This document shows, piece by piece, positions 9,458 to 19,169 of a stretch of DNA of 64,000 bases. The stretch is from Histomonas meleagridis (taxonomy: Eukaryota > Parabasalia > Tritrichomonadida > Dientamoebidae): positions 968,501 to 1,032,500 of the forward strand of contig WSYJ01000186.1 of the NCBI GenBank assembly GCA_020186115.1, read 5' to 3'. Within the stretch, counting starts at the first letter, position 1. Each line of letters starts with the position of its first letter. Both the position numbers and the translations under genes were made by a program. A model generated the notes under the pieces. It was not told the origin of the DNA and searched no databases. It saw only the letters and a program-made list of their open reading frames with translations.

Positions 9458-9619
9458 TTTTCGTTGGATATTTTGTACGTTAAAATTTTCTTGAAGCAAA
9501 AAAAAGTAAAAAGCAATTCAAATTGTATATTTTAAGAACTTTTATACAAAATATGATCTAATAAATTAATTGATAATGATTTCTGTTGATATATTAAATT
9601 TTTTTAAAATCATATTTAT

Positions 9620-10213
9620 TCACATCTCTGGACTAAACCATGTGCGACCATACTGTGCTGCAATCAAAGAAGCTGTTGCTTTATCTGCGTTCATATGGTA
9701 AGGATCAGCTTTATTTTCTAATAATAATTTTGCAACGTTTTGGTGGTTACCAATAATTGCATGAAAAAGGGGCGTTGCTCCTTCACAATCGCATGCATTG
9801 ACTTTTGCCTTACAAGTGATTAATTGCTTGGCTGCTGCATAATGACCTCGAGCAGAAGCAATATGTAATGGTGTTTTTCCATCAATTGTCCTACATTCTA
9901 CATTAGCAAAGTTTGAAGCTAATACTTGAATTGCTTCAACGCTTCCGGTATAAGCAGCAAAATGAAGAGCTGTATATCCGTTAAAATTACGTTGTTCAAC
10001 ATTAGCACCTTGAGAAATGAGATATTCAATGCAGCTTACAGCATTGGAAAAAGAAGCAATTTGAAGAAGTGTTTGAGGGTCAATTCCATCTTCATAAATT
10101 CGTGCATTTGGATCGATAGATGAACTTTTGGAAACTATTTTTTGAAGATTTTCAAGGTCATTAAAGCGGGCCATATCCCATGCTGCTTTGATTTGTTTTC
10201 TTTGCTCTTCCAT
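9620..10213 (-). CDS. Ankyrin-repeat protein
   Basis: The 197-residue protein consists of an N-terminal helix and about four to five ankyrin repeats. Canonical repeats include NGYTALHFAAYTGSVEAIQV, DGKTPLHIASARGHYAAAKQ and EGATPLFHAIIGNHQNVAKL, each with the TxLH turn and GADPN-like loop. Ankyrin stacks bind protein partners; no catalytic domain is attached. It differs from the DUF3447-type ankyrin genes elsewhere in this window in lacking their long N-terminal region. ATG 10213 begins MEEQRKQIKAAWDMAR; no better start is present. Confidence 0.8.
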   Translation of the reverse strand: MEEQRKQIKAAWDMARFNDLENLQKIVSKSSSIDPNARIYEDGIDPQTLLQIASFSNAVSCIEYLISQGANVEQRNFNGYTALHFAAYTGSVEAIQVLASNFANVECRTIDGKTPLHIASARGHYAAAKQLITCKAKVNACDCEGATPLFHAIIGNHQNVAKLLLENKADPYHMNADKATASLIAAQYGRTWFSPEM

Positions 10214-10368
10214 TGGAAGCTGTCAGTATTTAACTTTTTGTTAGGTTTATAACACAAAAAATTTTTTCTGTGGGCTAATTAGATGATCGTTTTTTCTTGA
10301 ATATTTGAGAAATTAATAAAAATTCTTTTCAGAAATTTGTTTTAAAATACGTTAACACCCAGTCAAAA

Positions 10369-13023
10369 ATGAGCAAACCAAAGATTTTACCCATCGATTT
10401 CTTCGAAAAAACAAAACTTTCTTGTTTTGATTTCGTGAATTATCAAATGGACAAAATACCAGTAAAAGAAGATTTGATTCCGCAAATTTCAAAAGCAAAA
10501 TTTTGTCAATGCCAATTAAAATCTCTTCCTATAGGTTTATCATCTTATAAAAATATCAACTCATTAGATTTATCCAACAATGTTTTCGAGGATATTGACA
10601 AAGAAAACATATCGAACTATCCAAACCTTCAAACTTTAGATCTTAGTTTTAACAAGATTGAACGTATTGGATGTCAGCTCCCGAATATACTAACCACATT
10701 AGATTTATCATTTAACATTGGAATTGATATAGAATCAATTTGGAATTTAAAATGTCCAAGATTAGAAATACTCAAGCTTGCTAATTGCAAAATCGAAAAG
10801 ATACCAGAAAGAGAACCGTCTTGGAAAAGTACAATCCGAATCATTTCATTAGAATGCAATTTTATTCAATCCATTCCAAAATCATTTTCATGTTTCCAAA
10901 AGCTAGAAGAAGTTTCATTATTTGGAAACGATCTTACAGAGATTGATTTTCCACAACTTTCTCATCCACTACGTATTTTAAATTTAGGAATGAACAATGC
11001 TGAATCTATTTGTAATTTAACTCCATCACAAACTCTTATGTTAAATTCTTGTTTATTTAAAGATTTCCCTCTTAGTGTTATTGAATTTGAAAGTTTTAGG
11101 TATATATCTCTTATTAATAATAACATTTCTGAAATTGATTTTGTAATTCCTTCTAATCTTTCAATTCTTGATCTTTCTAAGAATAAAATTACAAAGTTAT
11201 CACATAAGTTCATTTCTTCTTGTCAAAATCTAACAATAATAAATTTATCTCATAATCAAATCCAAAGTATTGAAAATTGTTTTCCTGATAATCTTCACTT
11301 TACCCAAATAATATTATCCAATAATAAGCTTGAATCTTTGCCACCAAGTATGTTGAAATCTAAAACACTTGAAAAACTAATATTAAATAATAACAAACTT
11401 AAGTCAATACCCGAGTTTAATTCACATTTGATCCGTGAACTTAACTTATCATTTAATGAGCTTGATGAACTTCCTGATTGTTTTGCAAACTGCTCGTTTT
11501 TGGTGACCGTTAACCTATCGTCGAATAATTTGAAAGATTTACCTCACTCTCTATCATCTGCAAGACGAATTCAAGATTTATATTTAAACAACAACAAATT
11601 TGAAAAAGTACCCAAAGTTGTTATGTCTTTTCCATCCATCCGTACATTATGTCTCTCAGGGAATAATTTAACATCACTTCCAGCATGTTTATCATCATTT
11701 TTCTTTTTGAAGACAATTGATGTCTCTAATAATCATTTAGAATCATTACCTACAGCTATTCAAGACATTAGTACATTACGTTTTTTAAACTTATCACATA
11801 ATTTAATTAATGAAATTCCGATTAATTATAAGTTTCCTAAATCACTTTATTTATTAGATTTATCATATAATTTACTTAAAAAGTTCGAAAGCATTGAATT
11901 GCCATCAATAATATCATTAATATTAGATAATAATTTACTTGAAACGTTTTCAATCATTAATATTAATTCGACATTACATTTTTTATCATTATCAACAAAT
12001 AAATTAACATGTTCATTAGAAACAATTATAAATCCATTTGAAAACTTTCTGAATTTTGAATTTTTAGAAATATTTAATAATTCATTATCATCATTTAATA
12101 TAACAAATAAAAATAATCGACTTAAAGTCATAACAAATGAAAATATAATTACAAAAGGTTCTTATGGAATTGGTTATTCATCAACAGTTGGCTTACGTCA
12201 AACAATGGAAGATAACTTCACAATATATAATGATAACAACTTTTCACTCTTCGGTATATTCGATGGTCATGCAGGCTCTAACACGTCATATTTAGCCAGC
12301 GAAATGATGTTAACAGAAGTCAAAAGTTTAATCCGCACCAAAAATGAACAAAAGTTTTCCGATTGTTTCGAACATATTCAAAACGAAGTTAAATCACAAA
12401 ATTTAATCGATGGATGTACAGCAGCAGTAACATTTGTATATGATAACATATGTTATATAGGTTCAATTGGTGATTCCCGAATTTTACGGATAAAGAAAAA
12501 TGGTTTTGAACAAATAACTAAAGATCAAAAGGCAACAATTAAACATGAATATAATCGATTAAAACGATTATTATTGGGTGTAATCGATGGAAGAGTTAAA
12601 CGGAAATTAGCTTTGTCAAGAGCAATTGGTGACTTATGGTGTGGCGATGGATTATTCATTAAGCCGAAAGTGAAAAGTTATCAAATCGATGATGAAGAAA
12701 TTGGTTTAATCGTAGCATGCGATGGAGTTTGGGATGTGTTAACAAATGAAGAAGCATATAAAATATTTGTGAACGCAAAAAGTCCTCAAGACGCTGCAAC
12801 GTCATTAAAGAATGCTGCAATTGCTAATGGAAGTATGGATAACGTGAGCGTTATAGTGGTGTTCTTCCATCCTGAAGCAAAGTATTCGGGTGTATGCTAT
12901 TGCAATGAAATAGAAAAATTGCCGCTGGTGCCAGAAATAGAATCAAATGATGACGAGCCATTTCATACAAATAGAAGCGCTACAATTGGTGTGGCAACTT
13001 TACAGAGAAGAAGAAGAAGATAA
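10369..13023 (+). CDS. Leucine-rich-repeat PP2C protein phosphatase
   Basis: An 884-residue fusion. Residues about 40-590 are some twenty LRRs of the typical LxxLxLSxNxL type. From residue 597 a PPM/PP2C phosphatase follows, with Glu614-Asp615 (RQTMED), Asp632-Gly633-His634 (FDGHAG), GDSRIL with Asp702, SRAIGD with Asp755, CDGVWD with Asp785 and Asp824 in MDNVSV; these include the metal-binding acids of the family. The order LRR then PP2C is that of PHLPP-type phosphatases, but no PH domain precedes it. It is expected to dephosphorylate Ser/Thr on partners recruited by the LRRs. The tail is basic (RRRRR). The start ATG is 22 bases after TACGTTAAC. Confidence 0.9.
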   Translation: MSKPKILPIDFFEKTKLSCFDFVNYQMDKIPVKEDLIPQISKAKFCQCQLKSLPIGLSSYKNINSLDLSNNVFEDIDKENISNYPNLQTLDLSFNKIERIGCQLPNILTTLDLSFNIGIDIESIWNLKCPRLEILKLANCKIEKIPEREPSWKSTIRIISLECNFIQSIPKSFSCFQKLEEVSLFGNDLTEIDFPQLSHPLRILNLGMNNAESICNLTPSQTLMLNSCLFKDFPLSVIEFESFRYISLINNNISEIDFVIPSNLSILDLSKNKITKLSHKFISSCQNLTIINLSHNQIQSIENCFPDNLHFTQIILSNNKLESLPPSMLKSKTLEKLILNNNKLKSIPEFNSHLIRELNLSFNELDELPDCFANCSFLVTVNLSSNNLKDLPHSLSSARRIQDLYLNNNKFEKVPKVVMSFPSIRTLCLSGNNLTSLPACLSSFFFLKTIDVSNNHLESLPTAIQDISTLRFLNLSHNLINEIPINYKFPKSLYLLDLSYNLLKKFESIELPSIISLILDNNLLETFSIININSTLHFLSLSTNKLTCSLETIINPFENFLNFEFLEIFNNSLSSFNITNKNNRLKVITNENIITKGSYGIGYSSTVGLRQTMEDNFTIYNDNNFSLFGIFDGHAGSNTSYLASEMMLTEVKSLIRTKNEQKFSDCFEHIQNEVKSQNLIDGCTAAVTFVYDNICYIGSIGDSRILRIKKNGFEQITKDQKATIKHEYNRLKRLLLGVIDGRVKRKLALSRAIGDLWCGDGLFIKPKVKSYQIDDEEIGLIVACDGVWDVLTNEEAYKIFVNAKSPQDAATSLKNAAIANGSMDNVSVIVVFFHPEAKYSGVCYCNEIEKLPLVPEIESNDDEPFHTNRSATIGVATLQRRRRR

Positions 13024-13128
13024 CAATTGGATACTTCTGAAAAATTTGCGTGTGATGTTGTTAATAAATTTGTTGGTATTATATTTTGTTTGTTCTAAAT
13101 TTAAATGTCTGAAAAAAATTTATCACAA

Positions 13129-13184
13129 ACATTTGATATCTGAATTCTTCAAGAATTAATATTTTTCAACATTTGATATCTGAA
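13129..13184. repeat. Short direct repeat around a palindrome
   Basis: ACATTTGATATCTGAA occurs at 13129-13144 and again at 13169-13184, 40 bases apart. Between them AATTCTTCAAGAATT (13143-13157) is a perfect 7-bp inverted repeat. It lies just downstream of the LRR-PP2C gene and beside the tRNA; no function is known. Confidence 0.5.
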
Positions 13185-13211
13185 AAAAAGAAAATGAATT
13201 TTTGAAAAAAT

Positions 13212-13282
13212 TGCATCGCCCGGGAATCGGACCCGGACCCCCAGCTTGGCAAGCTGAAATTCTACCATTAGACCAGCGATGC
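13212..13282 (-). tRNA. tRNA-Gly (anticodon GCC)
   Basis: The minus strand folds into a complete cloverleaf of 71 bases. The acceptor stem GCATCGC pairs with GCGATGC, with A as discriminator. The D arm contains TGGTCTAATGG (A box), the anticodon loop is TTGCCAA with anticodon GCC, and the T arm contains GGTCCGATTCC (B box). It closely matches the usual eukaryotic tRNA-Gly(GCC). A run of six T on the minus strand (A run at 13205-13210) follows and can end RNA polymerase III transcription. No intron is present. Confidence 0.97.
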
Positions 13283-13361
13283 TTACACTAACAAAAATTT
13301 TTGAATATACAAAATTATACAATAATAAATAATATGAACGTTTAAAATTTATCCATTTTAA

Positions 13362-13868
13362 ATGGAAGCAAATACAAAAAAAAAAGTAATTTCTAAAATG
13401 AAGGAAAATGGAATAATTAATCATATAAGAGCACATTATATTTCTTTGATCTCGCAAGCTTCACAAGGTGAAGATAATATTCTTAAATCATATCCTAACT
13501 TAAAGAAAACAATTTCATATAAAATTGCAACAATGATTGTTTTTCAATATTTAAAAGAAAAATCAATGAAATTTTCACTTAATTCAGCGGAATCAGAGAT
13601 TAATAATTCAACTGATTTTAAAAATGAATCTATAATAAAACAATTGGGAATAAACACAGAAGGCGTATGGGTCCATGAGCTAATTACTGATTGCAACCTA
13701 AACAAATCAGAAATATTAGAGAAAAATCAATCATTTAATGATGAAAAAATTAATGAATTTAATGATGAATCATTAAACTCAATGTCTTCTGACGAGTTCG
13801 CTTTTGAAACAGATCAAATAGAGTTTTCGGATATATCTTCTAATGAAACAAAAATGGATTCCATCTGA
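13362..13868 (+). CDS. FOP/FOR20-like LisH-domain protein
   Basis: A 168-residue protein. Residues 8-80 resemble the N-terminal dimerisation (TOF/LisH) domain of FOP and FOR20: a helix with GIINHIRAHYISLIS, a variable linker, then YKIATMIVFQYLKEKSMKFSLNSAESE, which parallels the INELIREYLEFNKYKYTAS region of FOR20. Those proteins sit at centrosomes and basal bodies and aid ciliary assembly. Trichomonads carry several flagella, so a basal-body role is plausible (inference). The second half is acidic, Asn/Ser/Glu-rich and probably disordered. The gene starts about 80 bases past the divergent tRNA; GAACGTTTA lies about 25 bases upstream of the ATG. Confidence 0.5.
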   Translation: MEANTKKKVISKMKENGIINHIRAHYISLISQASQGEDNILKSYPNLKKTISYKIATMIVFQYLKEKSMKFSLNSAESEINNSTDFKNESIIKQLGINTEGVWVHELITDCNLNKSEILEKNQSFNDEKINEFNDESLNSMSSDEFAFETDQIEFSDISSNETKMDSI

Positions 13869-14340
13869 ATGATAATATTACTGTTATGAATAAATAATGA
13901 AACTAAATTAAACCCAAAGCATTTAAATGTGCTGTTATCTGTATTGTTTTTTGTGTTTGGTTTATAATTGAAAAAGTGTATAAAGCAGATGCTGAATTAA
14001 AAGTTTTTCTTGTTTTTTGACATATTTTAAGCTTAACTTACTACAATAAATAACCCATTAACATTTTTGCAAATTTTCATTTATTTACAAACACAAGAAT
14101 CTAATTGTGTTCTTTCACAATCCTATAAAAATAAGTACTTGAAGAAAATAATTAAAAATAAAAATAAAAATTCGATTTATTTTATTCATCATAATACATA
14201 AGATGAAATATTTGGAAATATTTGAATTAGAAACTTTAAAACAAAATAAAAGACAGTGTTGATGCTTTATTTCGGAATAATTCACTGATATTTATGAGGA
14301 GCTATCAAAGAATATATTAAAGAAGTAGTTAACAAATGAA
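13869..14340. other. Intergenic, nothing recognised
   Basis: AT-rich. No gene recognised before the ankyrin remnant that begins near 14341. Confidence 0.4.
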
Positions 14341-14690
14341 TCTGCTAAAATAATTCCAAATGATGAAATCAAAAAACTTCAAGAAAGATCATCACAAGCA
14401 GATTTTAATTTTAATCAAAAAATTAAACCATCACTTTATTAAAGACATGAATTTATCAATCAATGTAACATTTCATTAATTGGTTATGCTGCATTTTTTG
14501 GATTAGTTAAATGTTATAAGCATTTACTTATGAACAAAGCAGAAGAATTTATATACAAAAAAATATGCAGTTGCTGTAGGAAATGAAGAAATCAATCAGA
14601 ATTTAGAGATGCGTATGAAACAGCGAATGAATTCCATCGAAATGATGTTTATTTTTTTTTTATGAAAAAATCATAAAAGTTGGGTGTATT
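14341..14690 (+). pseudogene. Decayed DUF3447-type ankyrin gene fragment
   Basis: The plus strand reads NDEIKKLQERSSQADFNFNQ followed, after a stop at PSLY, by RHEFINQCNISLIGYAAFFG and similar. This corresponds segment by segment to the gene at 21013-22188 (NDEIEKLQEISSQTNFDFDQ and NNVSLIDYAAFFGSTKCFKY). Stops and frame changes follow, with further matching pieces (YETANEFHRNDVY) to about 14680. It is a nonfunctional copy of the same family, one of three family members in this window. Confidence 0.75.
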
Positions 14691-14992
14691 TCAACAAAGA
14701 TGTGATTATTATTACATCTATCAAAACAGGAAATATTTTCATTTCCTGTTGTTTTTATAAAATTAATCCAAATTCATTAAATCTTTTCGAAATTCCGACT
14801 GTTTCACGTAATAAAGAACCTTTAAATATTTAATTACAGAAAATATTATTAAAATCAATAAGAAAAGAAGCAAATGTCCAATGGAATTTGTTGCTATTTT
14901 CCATTTATATCAAAAATTATACTCAAAACCTTTTAAATAAAACAAATTTAATTATAACTTATTTTGTTTATGAAACCATTTTAAAATATCTT

Positions 14993-16546
14993 TTAGTTTC
15001 TCCTTTCGCGATAGTTTCTTTGGACATTTCTGTTAGTCCTGAATCTAAAATTGTTTCTTCCGCCATTATTCCTATTGTTATAGTTATTGTTTCTATTGTT
15101 ACCATTATAAGTGTTATAATTGTTTCTATTACCATTATTCCTATTGTAATTGTTGTAGTTATTTCGATTGCTTTCTCTCCTTCCGTTATATGGCCGAGTG
15201 AACTTTTTCACATTCTTCTTAACCCATGAAGGCCTTGCCTTAAATTTCGTTGTCAGTGGATTTGTTCCTAACAATAAATGACAAATCTTATTAATATTCG
15301 CACCAGTTTTCTGTGCACGAATACAATTCTTCATATCTTTACGTTTTTGTTCTGATTCTTCTTCATTTGTCGTTTTCCTACTTCTGATCTCATTGAACCT
15401 AATACCATATTGATCACCGAATGCGACTGCCAACTGGAGTAAGTTCTCAAGACGTTCACGAAATTCGTTTTGCTTTTCTTGATCTTCGTTTACATCATCG
15501 GCTTCATCAGGCTGCCCCGTCCTAACAAGAACGGTTCCTATCAATTTTGAGGCAGCACTACTGAATTTTTGAGCAAGACGATAGAAAGCAAACAAAGTCG
15601 CTTCAGCAAGAGTGAAATTCACCGCTTCATCGGTGCTCTTTGGTAATTTCAGGAAAACCCTGTTGTAAACTTCGTTGATGAGTTCCTCACCTTCAACGTC
15701 ACGCGCGACGTCAGCAATCTTCTGAATAACGGCAATTTTGACCTCGATTGGAAGAGACTCATATTTGGGCATGACGCGCTTCGTAAGAATGTTTAATAAT
15801 TTGGTAGTGGAATAATTGCCAATTGTACGAGTGAAATGAAGAATTTGAACCATAAGATTGTTAACAACTTCATCAAAATTGGATTCAAGTGAGTTGTCGA
15901 GAAGCTCAAGAAGCTCATCAATTAATGGTTGAGATTGCTCTTCAGAAATTAATTTCTTATTCTTACCATACAATCTTAAACCTTCAACAACACAAGACTT
16001 GAGCGCAATTTGAATTACTTCAAGAAGCTCTGGAACTGTTTCTTCTGTGAATTTGATTTTATCACGGATATAACCAACCATTTTACATTGAGACTCTGGT
16101 TTTAGTTTTGATAGAGATTTGGAAAAGATTGATTTGAATTCTTCGTCTGTTTCTAAGCGCTCTATGACAACAGGTTCAACAAATTCAACAATTTTCTCAT
16201 TAGTATCGCCAAGCGCATTTAATAAAACCGAAATTACTGCCGCTTTGTCATCATTATAGAATTTAACAATTCCTTTTATAGCCGTTAACCTAACATTGTC
16301 ATCATCATCTTTTGAAAGCTCAACCATTGATGAAACGGCAACATTTATTTGTTTTGGGAATTTTTCTGCAAACCTAGGGATAAGCTGTGCTGAAAGACGC
16401 CTTACTTGAATATCTGATTTTGCTGAAGCACCTGCAAGCAAGAGCTTGAAATCATTTTCAGCAGGAGAATCTGTTCCACCCATTTTTTCATTACAATCAA
16501 TAAGCATATTAGCAGTCACATTGACAGCTTTCCCTTTTGGCGGCAT
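14993..16546 (-). CDS. API5: Apoptosis inhibitor 5 (API5/AAC-11) family protein
   Basis: The 517-residue product is an all-helical HEAT/ARM-like protein for about 440 residues. The N-terminal part (KSDIQVRRLSAQLIPRFAEK, then SKDDDDNVRLTAIKGIVKF) aligns by eye with the API5 helices, and CHLLLGTNPLTTKFKARPSW matches the conserved end of the API5 domain. A C-terminal tail of about 75 residues is Arg/Asn/Gly/Tyr-rich, consistent with RNA binding and reminiscent of the basic RG-rich tail of animal API5. In animals API5 is nuclear and linked to mRNA export and survival. ATG 16546 is chosen; the frame extends only to a GTG. Two CCGTT-type elements lie upstream (AAGCCGTTT, TTAACCGCC). Confidence 0.8.
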   Translation of the reverse strand: MPPKGKAVNVTANMLIDCNEKMGGTDSPAENDFKLLLAGASAKSDIQVRRLSAQLIPRFAEKFPKQINVAVSSMVELSKDDDDNVRLTAIKGIVKFYNDDKAAVISVLLNALGDTNEKIVEFVEPVVIERLETDEEFKSIFSKSLSKLKPESQCKMVGYIRDKIKFTEETVPELLEVIQIALKSCVVEGLRLYGKNKKLISEEQSQPLIDELLELLDNSLESNFDEVVNNLMVQILHFTRTIGNYSTTKLLNILTKRVMPKYESLPIEVKIAVIQKIADVARDVEGEELINEVYNRVFLKLPKSTDEAVNFTLAEATLFAFYRLAQKFSSAASKLIGTVLVRTGQPDEADDVNEDQEKQNEFRERLENLLQLAVAFGDQYGIRFNEIRSRKTTNEEESEQKRKDMKNCIRAQKTGANINKICHLLLGTNPLTTKFKARPSWVKKNVKKFTRPYNGRRESNRNNYNNYNRNNGNRNNYNTYNGNNRNNNYNNRNNGGRNNFRFRTNRNVQRNYRERRN

Positions 16547-17207
16547 TAAATTGGTCACATTTGGCGGTTAATCGTTTAAACGGCTTAGTGGCGGGGATAC
16601 ACATTTCGAAATTATAATTATTAATTATTATAATATCATTTATCAATTTTTAATTACATGACTTTTTATGAAGGACTTTACTTATAACTTCTTAAATTTA
16701 ATACTAATCACTTCAAATTATTTATAATACATTTGTCATTGACTCATTGGACATAACTGAGACATCCTTACATGGTTGAGTGTTTGGTGATTTTTTGCTG
16801 ATTTTCTTTGTAAAAAGTGGGATTTAATTTTTTAACTTTTTTGCTTGCATAATTGCAAGATAAATAATACTGAGAAAATTACAGAAATATTTAACATGTT
16901 GTGAGAGAGCGAAAGTCGTTTGTGAAGATATTCATGTAATAAGAATTATCAAAAGATGATTTTGCATTATCATTTTCTTACACTCATATAACTTTTGTTT
17001 CTTAATGTCAAATAATATAAAAAACTACAAATGTTGTGATAATGTTAAAATTCACATTATTATTCATTTGATTAAAATAATAATATTTATTGAGGGGTAC
17101 AAGCTTAGCATAGGTCGTTAATGAGTGCAAAGTAAATTACGTACTTATAAGTTTTTTTAAAAAAATTACTGCCCAAAACATTTTTTCTTGTTTGCATACG
17201 ACATGTG
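16547..17207. other. Intergenic between divergent API5 and Rab6 genes
   Basis: AT-rich. It holds the AAGCCGTTT and TTAACCGCC elements near API5, and a GAGGGGTAC string near 17092, loosely like the GGGG motif described at 56435. Nothing else is recognised. Confidence 0.4.
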
Positions 17208-17798
17208 ATGTTAAATATATTCATGATAACGAAGTGTAAAGTTGTATTTCTTGGTGCAGCTGGCACAGGTAAAACTTCACTTATCAGTAGGTTTATGACC
17301 AGTAGCTTCGATAAAGATTATTCATCAACTGTTGGTATCGATTTTTTTGCAAAACCTATTCAAATCAGAGATCATACTGTTGATCTTCAAATATGGGATA
17401 CTGCTGGTCAGGAAAGATTTAAGTCTTTAATACCTTCTTATATCAGAGATTCAAATATTGCTGTTATTGTATACGACGTATCCGATCCAAACACATTTGA
17501 GGAAGCGAAAGTGTGGCATAAAACAGTTATTAGTGAACGTGGTAATGATGCAATATGTATATTTGTTGGAAATAAAAACGATCTCGAAAGCAAAGTTCTA
17601 CATGAAAAAGTTACAGAATTTACAAAGCCGTTGTCAATCCAAACAATAGAAACATCTGCAAAAACTGGCCAAAATGTGACCAGACTTTTTAAGTTGATAT
17701 GCGAATCGATTCCAGATATCTCGCGCCCTCAATCTGATCCAATCGTTGTTGTTGATGATGCAAAAGTACCTGCAAATTCAAATCAGTGCAGTTGTTAA
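17208..17798 (+). CDS. RAB6: Rab6-type small GTPase
   Basis: A complete Rab: P-loop GAAGTGKTS, switch I with TVGIDFFAK, switch II WDTAGQERFKSLIPSYIRDS, NKND for guanine specificity and ETSAK. SLIPSYIRDSNIAVIVYDVS is a Rab6 signature. The C terminus ends CSC, a double-geranylgeranylation motif. Rab6 acts in retrograde traffic at the Golgi. The frame opens with GTG at 17205; ATG 17208 is listed, but ATG 17223 (MITKCKVVFLG) is equally likely and fits the usual Rab N terminus better. The stop is followed by AAG (TAAA). Confidence 0.9.
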   Translation: MLNIFMITKCKVVFLGAAGTGKTSLISRFMTSSFDKDYSSTVGIDFFAKPIQIRDHTVDLQIWDTAGQERFKSLIPSYIRDSNIAVIVYDVSDPNTFEEAKVWHKTVISERGNDAICIFVGNKNDLESKVLHEKVTEFTKPLSIQTIETSAKTGQNVTRLFKLICESIPDISRPQSDPIVVVDDAKVPANSNQCSC

Positions 17799-18214
17799 AG
17801 TATTTATAGATTTTTTTTTTATCTTTTTAATTAAAATTTCGCTATTTTATCCCCTATTCCAATGTTTATTGCAGATTTGCACACCTTTAGCCATTTAATA
17901 AAAACAAATATTTGTTGAATTAATATTGAGCAATTCATGTATTTTTATTTAATATTTATTCTGTTTAGCTATAAGCAGAGCATAAGTATTTATGTGGTAT
18001 TCTTTTGTGATTCTTTATGCTTAATGAGATAGCTTGAACTTAAACGTCATCATCAAGACGAAACGAATTCCACTTTTTGAGCTAATAAACGCAATTATTT
18101 ATTTGAAAAAAATGACATTTACGGTTTACGTTCATAACCGAAATTTAAGTTTCAAAGTTGAAAAAAATCTCATGCAAAGGAATTAACAAAAGCTATGAGA
18201 GGCACCATTCTTTT
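17799..18214. other. Intergenic between convergent genes, nothing recognised
   Basis: AT-rich 3' flanks of the Rab6 and RhoGDI genes. No RNA gene, repeat or open frame stands out. Confidence 0.4.
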
Positions 18215-18757
18215 TTATGCTTTTTCGATCTTAAACTTGGAATCAAATGAAAAGTATTTGTTATCCCTTTCATCTTTGATGGTGTTAACAACCTTGTATT
18301 CACCACGTGTCATCTTGCCAACAGGGACTTCACATTCGTCAAGAACCTTAGTGATTGGAGCAATTGTTGGTGGGTATGAACCAATTTCGAAACTTGCCTC
18401 TTGCTTGGCCAACATCTTCTTAGCCTTTGTCTCAAATGTAATACCAAGAACAATATCGTGGTGAACAAGGATTGTGACTTCATAGTGGAAAGTTTGGCCT
18501 TCTTTGAGGACATATCCATTCTTTTTAAGATCATTTAATTGGTCCTTGTCTTCTAAGTTGTATGTATAGGTATTTCCACCGTGGATAACAACTTTGAATT
18601 CTTTTGCAATGACAAGACGTGGATCATCTTTTGGAGAAGCAAGAGATAAATCGCCACCAGCAGCATCACCGAGGAGAGATTCCTTCCATTTACGAACACT
18701 TTCATCCTCATCTTCGCGATCAAGGAATTTTTGGACGGAGTTTTCTTGTTCAGTCAT
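18215..18757 (-). CDS. RHOGDI: Rho GDP-dissociation inhibitor
   Basis: The 180-residue protein matches RhoGDI along its length. An acidic, helical N-terminal arm (about 1-45) is followed by the immunoglobulin-like domain with FHYEVTILVHHDIVLGITFE, an EIGSYPP segment (equivalent to MVGSYGP in animals), PVGKMTRGEYKV and a C-terminal strand FSFDSKFKIEKA. RhoGDI extracts prenylated Rho/Rac GTPases from membranes. The typical final Trp-Lys-Asp motif is replaced by KIEKA. The frame opens with GTG at 18760, but ATG 18757 is the start. A strong promoter element lies directly upstream. Confidence 0.9.
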   Translation of the reverse strand: MTEQENSVQKFLDREDEDESVRKWKESLLGDAAGGDLSLASPKDDPRLVIAKEFKVVIHGGNTYTYNLEDKDQLNDLKKNGYVLKEGQTFHYEVTILVHHDIVLGITFETKAKKMLAKQEASFEIGSYPPTIAPITKVLDECEVPVGKMTRGEYKVVNTIKDERDNKYFSFDSKFKIEKA

Positions 18758-18776
18758 CACAAATGAAAAACGGTTA
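18758..18776 (-). promoter_or_regulatory. Promoter motif before RhoGDI gene
   Basis: On the minus strand AACCGTTTTTCATT (18762-18775) ends four bases before the ATG. TAACCGTT contains a reverse-complement Myb site (TAACGG type), and TCATT resembles the trichomonad initiator TCAYW. Confidence 0.55.
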
Positions 18777-19169
18777 TTAATTGATTCAAAAAGTGGTGGT
18801 TATTAGACACAGAAAACAATATTAACCGTTTCGAATGTCATTTTGCCAGAATTCTGGCTGAAAAAATAGAAAGGGGTGCCCCAATAGTTCTTTATTATTA
18901 TAAACGACCGTTAAGAGGGACTAAAAGATTCTATTGTCGATGCACAGCAATTCCGACAACATTTAAACTTCCCAAAAAGACATAATTACACATAGCATAG
19001 AAATATATGTTTTGGTATAAATTTCGTATAAAATATATTATGGGATTCGAGTTCCTTTTTATCGAGTTTATTCATATGCTTTGTTACATATTAAATAATG
19101 ATTTCTCCAAGATCGTTCTAAATCAGAATTAAGAATCATTTTGTCAAAGCCTTAGAAATCGGGATCAAC
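18777..19169. other. Intergenic with palindrome and GGGG motif
   Basis: A perfect 14-base palindrome GCCAGAATTCTGGC lies at 18845-18858. On the minus strand ATTGGGGCACCCCT (18872-18885) matches similar strings at 37651 and 56435. Another TTAACCGTTTCG occurs near 18821 on the plus strand. No gene is recognised. Confidence 0.45.

Noticed and set aside
14888-15229. Hydrophobic open frame opposite the API5 tail
   Set aside because: The Ile/Val/Ser runs are the antisense of the Asn/Arg/Tyr-rich API5 tail.
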